Assembly (NCBI GenBank): GCA_964587105.1
Contig: CAZPKG010000005.1
Location: 148,155-212,154 of the forward strand
Source of the DNA: JABWCQ01 sp964587105
Lineage (GTDB): Bacteria > Electryoneota > RPQS01
DNA length: 64,000 nucleotides
Direction of reading: 5' to 3'
Shown: in pieces, positions 28,635 to 36,645 of the stretch
How positions within the stretch are numbered: position 1 is the stretch's first letter
Layout of the letters: every line of letters begins with the position of its first letter
The notes under the pieces: model-generated
The model's database searches: none
The model's input: the letters and a program-made list of their open reading frames with translations, nothing else
Told to the model about the DNA's origin: nothing
Made by a program: the position numbers and the translations under genes

Positions 28635-29255
28635 ATGGATTCCGACAAGATACGCCGGATTAGAATTGTAATGAGAAGTTTATCGCTTTTTATTTTGATA
28701 ATATCCCTCTCCGGCTGCGCGCACGTCTTGTATATCGAGAAAAGTGCACCTTCTGAAAAGTATGTGCAGGCGCAAACTTTTTTGCATCCGAAGCCTGCAA
28801 ATCTGTATCTGAATACCGGGAAGAAATTTCTGGTAACGGATTTGCACATCGGGCAAGACTCGACAGTGTTTCGGATTGACGGAACTACAGATCGAATTGT
28901 GATGATGAACGACAAGATTCGCAGCATCACAACACAAGACGAGCGGAAAGCGACAATCAAAGGCGCGAAAATCGGAGCTGTTGTCGGAGGTGTTCTTGGT
29001 CTTGCGGTCGGTGGCTTGATTTCTTCTTGGGACAATTCCAAAGATTGCGAAACCGGACCCGCAGATTACGACTACGGGAGTTGCGGTCAAGATGACGACA
29101 ATGACGCTTTGATTGTACTTTCGAGTATTGGTTCTGGAATTCTTGTCGGAGCTTTGACAGGCGGAGTCATCGGCAGTCAATCAGGAACGTATCGAACGAT
29201 TATGCTAAACTGGGATCCGAAAGACGCAAGACGATGGGAATATTTGCCTCGATAA
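28635..29255 (+). CDS. Putative lipoprotein with glycine-zipper segments (paralogue 2)
   Basis: A 206-residue protein with the same plan as its upstream neighbour: lipobox ISLSGCAH, then VTDLHIGQDSTVFRIDGTTDRIVMMND, two glycine-rich segments, and an identical RRWEYLPR end. The ATG at 28635 follows the strong AGAGGTGG site at 28624-28631. A later ATG at 28671 would give a more usual short lipoprotein signal peptide. The pair is a tandem duplication. It overlaps the glutathione peroxidase gene by 22 bases. Confidence 0.75.
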   Translation: MDSDKIRRIRIVMRSLSLFILIISLSGCAHVLYIEKSAPSEKYVQAQTFLHPKPANLYLNTGKKFLVTDLHIGQDSTVFRIDGTTDRIVMMNDKIRSITTQDERKATIKGAKIGAVVGGVLGLAVGGLISSWDNSKDCETGPADYDYGSCGQDDDNDALIVLSSIGSGILVGALTGGVIGSQSGTYRTIMLNWDPKDARRWEYLPR

Positions 29256-29779
29256 TTATTTTGATGATGCCGATTTCGATAATGGCTTCCGACCTTACTT
29301 CAATCCCCTTTCAAACCAATTCCGGTGACACGACGACGCTTGAATCTTTCAAGGGTCAAGTTGTGCTGATTGTGAACACAGCCAGCGAGTGCGGGCACAC
29401 GCCGCAATATGCCGGTATGGAAGCGATTTACGAGAAATATAGAAGTCAAGGCTTCACGATAGTCGCTTTTCCGTCGAACGATTTCGGCGAACAAGAACCC
29501 GGTACGGACGCGCAAATCAGAAATTTCTGCACGACGATGTACGGTGTGCAATTCCCGTTGATGAAGAAGATTTTGGTGTTGGGTGAGAACAAGCATCCGC
29601 TCTACAAATATCTGGTCGAGCACAGCGAACCCGCCGACGAAATTCAGTGGAACTTCACGAAGTTCTTGCTTGACCGCAACGGAAACGTTGCCGCGCGATT
29701 TCACTACAAAGTGAAGCCCGATTCCCCCGAAGTAATTGCGAAAATTGAAGAGTTGCTGGGAGATAAACCTTCGGAATGA
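29234..29779 (+). CDS. Periplasmic glutathione peroxidase family protein
   Basis: A 181-residue peroxidase reducing hydrogen peroxide or lipid peroxides. The peroxidatic residue is Cys53 (NTASECGHTPQY), not selenocysteine; FPSNDFGEQEPG and WNFTKFLLDR complete the family motifs. In most relatives the serine in FPSN is cysteine. A signal peptide (about 1-18) suggests export to the periplasm, where thioredoxin-like reductants rather than glutathione are likely partners. Its start overlaps the lipoprotein gene by 22 bases and its stop overlaps the next start as ATGA. Confidence 0.92.
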   Translation: MGIFASIIILMMPISIMASDLTSIPFQTNSGDTTTLESFKGQVVLIVNTASECGHTPQYAGMEAIYEKYRSQGFTIVAFPSNDFGEQEPGTDAQIRNFCTTMYGVQFPLMKKILVLGENKHPLYKYLVEHSEPADEIQWNFTKFLLDRNGNVAARFHYKVKPDSPEVIAKIEELLGDKPSE

Positions 29780-31254
29780 CACGCAGTCCGGTTTTTCTGC
29801 CCGCTTCAGATAAGTACCTCCCGTTAGCCTTCGCTCTGCTGCCCGTTGTGGTTGTATTTTGGGCCACACAGGTTTGGGGGATCGCGGTATCCAAGGAACA
29901 ATTTGTTTGGCTTGCGCAGGCCAACGAACTTGCCGCCGGTGCAAAGCTCTCGTTTGCCAATGCAAATTATCCCGCCGGTCCTCTCTGGCCGCAGCTGTTG
30001 TCATATTTCGCCAAAGGCGGCTTCGCGATTGAGTTTGTCGCGCGCATTTGGCAAGGTTTGATGCTTGGATCGCTGCTCTATACCATCACGCGGTTTTATT
30101 TGCGGCATTTGCTCTCGCGCGTCGTCGTTGCCGGAGCATCGCTCGCAGCGTTTACGGGATTCCTGCTATTGTCGGAAGTTTTCTCGCTGTCACCCTTGCC
30201 GACGGCGCTCTTGCTTTGCACGTTAGGACTCTTGGCGCTCGCGAGATTCTTGCTCGAAGAAGAGATTCTGGCTTTTCTCGCCGCCGCTCTTTCTATTGGA
30301 GCCGCTACACTCATCTGGATTCCAGCACTTGTAATCGCGTTGGGTTGCGCACTGGCAATCTTGCTGGGCGGACGCGGCAATCTCGGACGCAGATTTTCCG
30401 GCGTCATCTTTTTCAGCGCGGCGGCAGTTGCTCCCGCCCTTTATTTTTTATCACAAGTATCGGCGCCGCGCTATGAATGGTTCGGCGGCATTCTTCCGGC
30501 GGTAGATGCAATTTCCGCTTGGACGATGTGGGCAACGTGGCCGGTTTGGCTGCGTGTTTTGTTGACGCTCGCGGTATTGATAAGTTTGCTCTATGTCTAT
30601 CTGGCCACTCGCGGCCCGGCGGGTATCGGTCCTGCGCTGAAGCGGCGTGAATTGCAAGTTTGGATTCTGCTCTGTTTTGTCTGGCTGTTGCACCTGTTGC
30701 TGTTTCCTTTGACAACCACATTGGTGGTGCTCATTCCGGCATTTGTCTTGTGGCCCGCGCTCGGAATTGACAGCTTCAGAGATTTTACTCCCGTGTCAAC
30801 AGCATGGGCCGGCAAAGGCACCGCTGTTGCCGTCTGGTCATGTTTGATACTTTTACTGATTCCGGTTTGGCAAGCGGGCGCATTCGGTTGGAAGACCTTT
30901 CAAGCAGGTGACGGCGTGCGCGGATTTGAATTTCAATCCTCTCCCCTGCTGACTGAACTACGCGCTGATCAGAAACGTCCGCTCTATTCTGATGATCCTG
31001 AACTCTTGACTTTCGCGCTAAATCGCGAGATTAAGAAATTGCCGGATGACTTGAAATCGCTTGAGTTGGTAGAAAGCCGCGTCGTCATTCTTGGAGATTC
31101 CTGCCCTCCCGGAATTTGCAAGGATGACAGCGCCACTCATCCAACGCTAACATTTGCTTCGAAACTTGCCGTGCGCGAAGGGTTACTTTACGATGTAACA
31201 TTCCGCGCACCGGAACCCGCCTTGACCGCCTCGGATTCCCTCACAATTCCGTAA
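29776..31254 (+). CDS. Multi-pass membrane protein, GT-C glycosyltransferase-like
   Basis: A 492-residue protein with about ten to twelve predicted membrane segments (for example FALLPVVVVFWATQVWGIAV near residue 19) and a soluble C-terminal region. The architecture resembles the GT-C enzymes such as the gene at 14725, but no DE- or DD-type motif is clear in the first loop, where it reads AVSKEQFVWLAQAN. A transport or polymerase role is equally possible. It is coupled by ATGA to the peroxidase gene. Confidence 0.55.
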   Translation: MTRSPVFLPASDKYLPLAFALLPVVVVFWATQVWGIAVSKEQFVWLAQANELAAGAKLSFANANYPAGPLWPQLLSYFAKGGFAIEFVARIWQGLMLGSLLYTITRFYLRHLLSRVVVAGASLAAFTGFLLLSEVFSLSPLPTALLLCTLGLLALARFLLEEEILAFLAAALSIGAATLIWIPALVIALGCALAILLGGRGNLGRRFSGVIFFSAAAVAPALYFLSQVSAPRYEWFGGILPAVDAISAWTMWATWPVWLRVLLTLAVLISLLYVYLATRGPAGIGPALKRRELQVWILLCFVWLLHLLLFPLTTTLVVLIPAFVLWPALGIDSFRDFTPVSTAWAGKGTAVAVWSCLILLLIPVWQAGAFGWKTFQAGDGVRGFEFQSSPLLTELRADQKRPLYSDDPELLTFALNREIKKLPDDLKSLELVESRVVILGDSCPPGICKDDSATHPTLTFASKLAVREGLLYDVTFRAPEPALTASDSLTIP

Positions 31255-31282
31255 TCTTTTTCACTTATCATACTCCTTTCCC

Positions 31283-32536
31283 ATGACGTTGCGCATCTTC
31301 GTAACTTTGTTGTTGTTGTCCGCTTGCTCATTTGCGCAAGCACCGCAGCCTGACAACGGCGCAGGCACTCGCCCCGGCGCATTCTCGCCACGCTCTTTAA
31401 GCCTCGGTCACACTTATCTCACGAATCAATTGGGTTCGGCATCATTGATGGGCAATCCAGCCACGCTCGCTGACCAGACAAGCCCGTGGGATCTCGGATT
31501 GAACGCAGACGTGGCGCGCATCAAGGAGACACGCTCATACCCGTTCTATGACGCCTTCGACGGAGTGCTGGGGTATAACAACTATGCGCTAAATGATCAC
31601 GTCTATTCCAAACTTGACGGCGGCGCGGCCTATCGTCTCAAGCAGGATAAACTCGAATCAATGGTCTTTTCTGTCGGAACGTATTCGGCTTATCAATTCG
31701 GCTACACGTATCACGAAGAAGTGCGCAATCGTTTCACTTCAGGTGGTGTGCAGGATTTGATTTTGGGACAAAACGTGCTCGAAGTTGAAGGCGACTTGCG
31801 CGCCTATTCGCTTGGCGCCGCAGCGGCTGAGGGTAAGCTGGCGATGGGTTTCAGTCTCTCCTTTTTGAGCGGAGATTGGGGCTACGTCAACGGAGTCTAT
31901 TTTGCAAGCCCTGACTCGCTCGATTTAGTCAACCGCGTGGATTACACGCCCGACGGCACTCCTGCTGAATTGAATTTCGGTGGAACTTACGACGTCAACG
32001 ATCGCATTCGCGTGGGCGCCCGCGCACTCTTCCCGACGGGAGAATTGAAGTACAAGTTTACGAGCAATCAATCCGTTGGCGACACGACCACAAGATTTGA
32101 AGGAACGTCTTCTGTAAAATATCCGTCGCATCTTGCAGTAGGTTTGCAATATCGTCCGCAAAATGAATTCCGCCCGCAAGTCTATCTTGAAACGGAAATG
32201 CACACGTTCAGTGAAGTCAGCGATGAGTTGAACGACGTGCTTGAGTTCCGCGCCGGCGCCGAACAACAGATTGTTCCGGGCACTCCGGCGCGCTTCGGGT
32301 TGGTCTATTCAACATCACCGACCGACAAAGACCGCGCCTCCGCATTGTTCACAGCGGGCGTCGGCTTCATTCTGCGGAACATGCGCGCCGACTTCGGACT
32401 CGAGTTTGGTGAAATGAATTATGCCGCCGACGATCTCTTCCCACAGTCGCTTTACGGCGAAACGAATCGTGAAGATCGCGACCGCGTCGAAACGGCGGTA
32501 TTTCGCGGCATGATTTCACTCGGCTGGGAACTATAG
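31283..32536 (+). CDS. Outer-membrane beta-barrel protein
   Basis: A 417-residue exported protein with a signal peptide (residues about 1-19). Alternating strands and the phrases LGSASLMGNPATLAD and FSPRSLSLGHTYL recall the PorV/FadL-type (UPF0164-like) barrel group, in which an N-P-A motif follows the first strand. Aromatic-ended strands continue to the C-terminal GMISLGWEL. It may carry hydrophobic substrates or cargo, but nothing specific is visible. Confidence 0.7.
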   Translation: MTLRIFVTLLLLSACSFAQAPQPDNGAGTRPGAFSPRSLSLGHTYLTNQLGSASLMGNPATLADQTSPWDLGLNADVARIKETRSYPFYDAFDGVLGYNNYALNDHVYSKLDGGAAYRLKQDKLESMVFSVGTYSAYQFGYTYHEEVRNRFTSGGVQDLILGQNVLEVEGDLRAYSLGAAAAEGKLAMGFSLSFLSGDWGYVNGVYFASPDSLDLVNRVDYTPDGTPAELNFGGTYDVNDRIRVGARALFPTGELKYKFTSNQSVGDTTTRFEGTSSVKYPSHLAVGLQYRPQNEFRPQVYLETEMHTFSEVSDELNDVLEFRAGAEQQIVPGTPARFGLVYSTSPTDKDRASALFTAGVGFILRNMRADFGLEFGEMNYAADDLFPQSLYGETNREDRDRVETAVFRGMISLGWEL

Positions 32537-32541
32537 ACAAA

Positions 32542-33333
32542 GTGGAACCGCTGGTTACGATCGGGCTTCCAATCTACAATGCGGAAGCGTATTTGGCTGA
32601 GTGTATTGAATCAATCAAGGCGCAGACGCTGAGAGAATTCGTTGTCTTGGCAGTATTAGATGGCCCAACAGACGACTCGGCAAGTGTCTTGCGAAAGCAT
32701 GCCGATTCTCGGTTTCAGATAATCGAGAACATGGAGAACCTCGGGGTCGCAAAAACGAGTGACCTCATTTTGCATCATTGTCAGACTGAATTGATTGCTA
32801 ACATGGATTCTGATGATGTAATGGTACATGATCGAATTGAAAAGCAGTACGGCTATATGCAGGCACACCCAAGTATTGACATGCTTGGCACATACTTCGA
32901 CAAAATTGATAGGTCAGGTAGTAGGATCGAGTTACCCTACCGTTTCGGCGTAACGCCTGAAGAGATTCGTGAAGAATTTCGTCTATATCCGGCACTTCAC
33001 AAACCTACTCTGATGTGCCGTACCGAAAGAATTAGACAATTGGGTGGCTATCAAAGCAAGTACTCTGAAGATTCAGTAATGTGGCTCAAAGGTCTTGCAA
33101 ACAACTATCAATACGCCAATCTACCCGAATGTCTGCATCACTATCGAATCCATTCTTCCTCCATTATGGTCCGCTTGCGCGAGCCCTCGCTCAAAGCATT
33201 GGACGACGCTTACGCCGAGTTCGGGCCGCAGATTTGGGGTGCCCGCGCTCCTGATTATGTTTCCGGCGCAACTCGGATGGAGCGTCTGAAACGCCGTCTA
33301 AAACGAAATCTCACTTCTTTCTTTTCCAAATGA
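32542..33333 (+). CDS. Family 2 glycosyltransferase
   Basis: A 263-residue GT2 enzyme of GT-A fold. The nucleotide-binding start is VTIGLPIYNAEAYLAECIESI, and the metal-binding motif DSDD (NMDSDDVM) lies near residue 92. It has no membrane segment. The start is GTG at 32542. The middle of the gene is more AT-rich than its neighbours. It is followed, with an ATGA overlap, by the nucleotidase gene. The acceptor is unknown. Confidence 0.88.
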   Translation: MEPLVTIGLPIYNAEAYLAECIESIKAQTLREFVVLAVLDGPTDDSASVLRKHADSRFQIIENMENLGVAKTSDLILHHCQTELIANMDSDDVMVHDRIEKQYGYMQAHPSIDMLGTYFDKIDRSGSRIELPYRFGVTPEEIREEFRLYPALHKPTLMCRTERIRQLGGYQSKYSEDSVMWLKGLANNYQYANLPECLHHYRIHSSSIMVRLREPSLKALDDAYAEFGPQIWGARAPDYVSGATRMERLKRRLKRNLTSFFSK

Positions 33334-34949
33334 AACATGTTCTCATTCTCATATCGCTCTTAATGAGTTCCGCTCTGTTTGCGTCTGCACCGGAAACCTA
33401 CTCCATCGTGATTTGTCACACCAATGACGTGCATGGCGGCGTGGACTCTTCTCAAGCGACGTTCATGAATCCGGAATTTCCACCGGAGTTAGGCGGCGGC
33501 GCCTCGCTTTCAACGCTTGTGACACGGTTGCGGAAATATGCAGTGGACAACGGCAAAGGGTTCTTGCTGCTGGACACTGGAGATATTTTTCAAGGCACGC
33601 TTGTTGGCACGAAGAGCGAAGGCGAGGCCGTTGTTCGCTATATGAATGAAGTGAACTACGACGCGTGGGTATTGGGCAATCATGAATTTGATCTTGGACG
33701 ACAGATAACTGAACGATTGATGAAACAGGCGACGTTTCCAGTTTTGTCAGCCAACACGTACGACATCAAAAATGGCGACACGACTCATTTTGCTGGAACG
33801 TATATCATCAAACAACTTGGGCCGCTAAAAGTTGGCGTGGTCGGCATTACGACAACCGGAACCGAGCGCGCAAGTTTTGCGGACAATGTGCGCGATTTAT
33901 ACTTCGCGCCGGAAACTTCCACGCTTGCGATGTATCGCGATAGCTTGCGTGCGATGGGCTGCAATGTTGTTGTTGCCGCTTGTCATTTGGGACTGCCATT
34001 CGACCGTTGGGATGCTTGGGACGACCTTGAACGCCACGAGCAGGAAGGCTGGAAATCGGATTATGTGCGCAATGCGTTTGAGCTTGCCCGCCGCGTCTCG
34101 GGGATTGATATTTTGTACGCGGGCGATATTCACGTCGGCTATGTCGAGCCGTGGGTTGATCCGGTGACACATACGCCGTGCTTTCAGGGTTACGGTCGCG
34201 GCACGAATTTGATGGCGGTCGAGTTTGAGTTTGACGTGGCGACAGGACAACTACTCGGATGGAAGAATTTCTCCGACGAGAGCACGTTGATTACATTGTT
34301 CTCGGATCAGTTTCCGCGTGATCGAAAGGTTGCTGAAACGATTGACACCGTCGTCGCGCGAGTGGAAGTTGGATTTAATGAAGTCATCGGCGAGGCCGAG
34401 CAGCCGATTACTCGTATCGGTGAGGCTGAATCTGCTTTAGGAAATCTCGTCTGCGATGCAATGCTCTGGCGACTCAAAGGAGATATTTCGATCACCAACA
34501 AGGGTGGTGTTCGAACGGACCTGCCGGGTGGGAATCTGACACCGCAGGACGTGTTCAACGTTTTGCCCTTTGACAATACGCTCGGATCTGTTGAAGTCAG
34601 TGGAACCTTTGTCAAAGAGATGATCGAAGACAAAGTTGCTTACGGTGGGAGCGGCTTGTACGTCGGCGGAATGCGTGTGAAAGTGGATCGTACGCGCGAA
34701 AAAGGCGACCGAGTGGTTCTATTGGAGATCGGCGGGAAGCCCGTTGAAGCCGATAAGACCTATCGCTTGGTGACGACGGACTATTTGTTGGAAGGCAATT
34801 CGGGAATGGAGAAACTCTCAGCCTTACGCAGTCAGGCTGCCGTTGAGTCGGGCGTCTTCATGCGCGAAGCGATTATCGAGTACATCAAGTCACACACACC
34901 GCTGCATCCGAAGTTGGATGGCAGATGGCAGTTTGTTGACAGAAGCTAA
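33330..34949 (+). CDS. Periplasmic 5'-nucleotidase / 2',3'-cyclic phosphodiesterase (UshA-like)
   Basis: A 539-residue exported metallophosphatase with signal peptide (1-19). Metal motifs are HTNDVHG near 29, LDTGDIFQGT near 80, GNHEFD near 111 and the GDIHVG segment near 270 in the place of GH-x-H. The C-terminal nucleotidase domain includes GNLVCDAM and the INNKGG/ITNKGGVR substrate loop. It probably scavenges nucleotides in the periplasm. The start is coupled to the GT2 gene by ATGA. Confidence 0.92.
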   Translation: MKHVLILISLLMSSALFASAPETYSIVICHTNDVHGGVDSSQATFMNPEFPPELGGGASLSTLVTRLRKYAVDNGKGFLLLDTGDIFQGTLVGTKSEGEAVVRYMNEVNYDAWVLGNHEFDLGRQITERLMKQATFPVLSANTYDIKNGDTTHFAGTYIIKQLGPLKVGVVGITTTGTERASFADNVRDLYFAPETSTLAMYRDSLRAMGCNVVVAACHLGLPFDRWDAWDDLERHEQEGWKSDYVRNAFELARRVSGIDILYAGDIHVGYVEPWVDPVTHTPCFQGYGRGTNLMAVEFEFDVATGQLLGWKNFSDESTLITLFSDQFPRDRKVAETIDTVVARVEVGFNEVIGEAEQPITRIGEAESALGNLVCDAMLWRLKGDISITNKGGVRTDLPGGNLTPQDVFNVLPFDNTLGSVEVSGTFVKEMIEDKVAYGGSGLYVGGMRVKVDRTREKGDRVVLLEIGGKPVEADKTYRLVTTDYLLEGNSGMEKLSALRSQAAVESGVFMREAIIEYIKSHTPLHPKLDGRWQFVDRS

Positions 34950-34989
34950 TTTACATTTCTTTTCAGAAGATAAATCAGGAGACGGTAAG

Positions 34990-36492
34990 ATGCGATTGAA
35001 AGCAATTTTATTGCTGTGCTTGTTAGCCCCGATGGCATTCGGGCAGGTTATGCTGAACGAAGTGCTGTATGACAATCAGGGTACAGATGATCCGGGGATT
35101 CTTTACACAGAAATTTACGGCCCAGCGGGAACGAGTCTCGCGGGCTGGTCAATTGTCGGCATTAACGGCAACGGCGGCGCAGTTTATCTTACGGTTAACT
35201 TAACCGGCACGATTCCTGATGACGGTTATTACGTTGTCGGCGGTGCGAATGTGCCGAACGTGGATCAAGTTTCTCCGCACGACTGGCAGAACGCCGGCAG
35301 CGCAGATGCTGTTTCGTGCGACGGACTTGACTTGCGGAACAGTCAGGGACAAACGGTCGATCACCTTTGTTACGGTCAGTGCGACGCAGACGACAATTGC
35401 ACCGGCGAAGGCGGCACGAATGCTCCCGATCCGTTCCCGTCACAGGGCGTGAACTATCCAGTTGCTCGTATTCCTGATCATACTGACACTGACAACAACG
35501 GAAATGATTGGGCGAGCGCAGATTCGCAATCACCCGGCGCGCCGAACAGCGGTGAGCCGTGCGATCCGTTGAATGTTGTATTGGAAGAGATTCGTGAAAA
35601 CGATGACATGGGAGTTCCCGCTCTGCTTGGAACGTTTGTCGTTGTGCGCGGAATCGTGAACGTAAATAACTACACACTTGACAGTTTGACTGAGTCAAAT
35701 TTCTTCATTCAAGATGACAACGCGGGTGTCAATGTATTTCGGGGAACGGTTCCGGCAGGAATCGCGGAAGGCGATTGCGTTGAAGTATCTGGCTGGGTTG
35801 GTCAGTTTAACGGCTTGACTGAAATCGTGACTTCAGGAGCGGGCAACTGTACGTTTGGAGTTGAAATGCTGGAAGGCCCCGGACCTTTGTCTCCGCTCGT
35901 ATTGACCGGCGCATCCTTCCTCGAAGCATTCGAAGGCATGTTGGTTGAAATTCGCAATGTCACCATCGTAGGCGGCGACCCGTGGCCTTCGGGTGCAGGG
36001 CAAAACGCGAATGTGAATGTCACCGATGGAAATGGAACGCTGACGATTCGCTTCGACGGTGATTCACAAGCGGGAACTGCGCCACAACCGTCGGGCGCTT
36101 TCACGGTGCGCGGTATCGTGACGCAATTTGACAACAGCTCGCCCTATGAAGACGGATATCAAATCACCTTGCGTTATCCGACGGACGTGATTGCGGGTTC
36201 AGCGGTGGGTGATGAGCCGATTGCAGTGGCTGAGAGTTTCACACTTGTGAACAGCTATCCGAATCCGTTCAACGGGATTGCAAATATCGAGTTCTCGGTC
36301 GGCAGCGCGCATGAAATCAACGTGACCATCACTGACGTGCTGGGCCGCGAAGTGTTCACGAATAATTTGACGAATCTCGCTCCGGGCACGCATCGTATGC
36401 AGTGGTCACCTGAAGGCGCGGCGGGATTGTATTTCGTGCGCGCGACATCCGGTGCGACGGTCCAGTCCACAAAGCTGTTGTATCTGAAATAG
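34990..36492 (+). CDS. Secreted lamin-tail domain protein with T9SS sorting domain
   Basis: A 500-residue exported protein. The start at 34990 has an AGGAGA site and a clear signal peptide (MRLKAILLLCLLAPMAFG); the frame is open upstream but inside the nucleotidase gene. Residues about 20-190 form a lamin-tail-like fold (VMLNEVLYDNQGTDDP ... GWSIVGINGNGG). Residues about 195-405 resemble an OB-fold of extracellular nuclease-associated proteins. The end (NSYPNPFNGIANIEF ... GLYFVRA ... LLYLK) is a type A T9SS sorting domain. Two pairs of cysteines may form disulphides. Function is unknown. Confidence 0.88.
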   Translation: MRLKAILLLCLLAPMAFGQVMLNEVLYDNQGTDDPGILYTEIYGPAGTSLAGWSIVGINGNGGAVYLTVNLTGTIPDDGYYVVGGANVPNVDQVSPHDWQNAGSADAVSCDGLDLRNSQGQTVDHLCYGQCDADDNCTGEGGTNAPDPFPSQGVNYPVARIPDHTDTDNNGNDWASADSQSPGAPNSGEPCDPLNVVLEEIRENDDMGVPALLGTFVVVRGIVNVNNYTLDSLTESNFFIQDDNAGVNVFRGTVPAGIAEGDCVEVSGWVGQFNGLTEIVTSGAGNCTFGVEMLEGPGPLSPLVLTGASFLEAFEGMLVEIRNVTIVGGDPWPSGAGQNANVNVTDGNGTLTIRFDGDSQAGTAPQPSGAFTVRGIVTQFDNSSPYEDGYQITLRYPTDVIAGSAVGDEPIAVAESFTLVNSYPNPFNGIANIEFSVGSAHEINVTITDVLGREVFTNNLTNLAPGTHRMQWSPEGAAGLYFVRATSGATVQSTKLLYLK

Positions 36493-36598
36493 TTTGACTG
36501 GGGCACCCGCAGTGAGTGCCGCCGGGAATATGAATTGTGAACGCTGATATTCAATGGTAGCGGCTGCCATTGTGGCCATTGGATTCAGTCAAACAAAG

Positions 36599-36625
36599 AG
36601 CGGGCGACCTTATGGGCCGCCCGCT
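36599..36625. terminator. Bidirectional intrinsic terminator
   Basis: An inverted repeat AGCGGGCG / CGCCCGCT with a short loop lies between the convergent genes at 36492 (+) and 36646 (-), with AAAG upstream and TTTC downstream. Confidence 0.75.
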
Positions 36626-36645
36626 TTCATTTGCATTGGTTGCGC

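Noticed and set aside
29384..29400. Possible selenocysteine in the glutathione peroxidase
   Set aside because: The peroxidatic codon is cysteine (NTASECGHT), not TGA.
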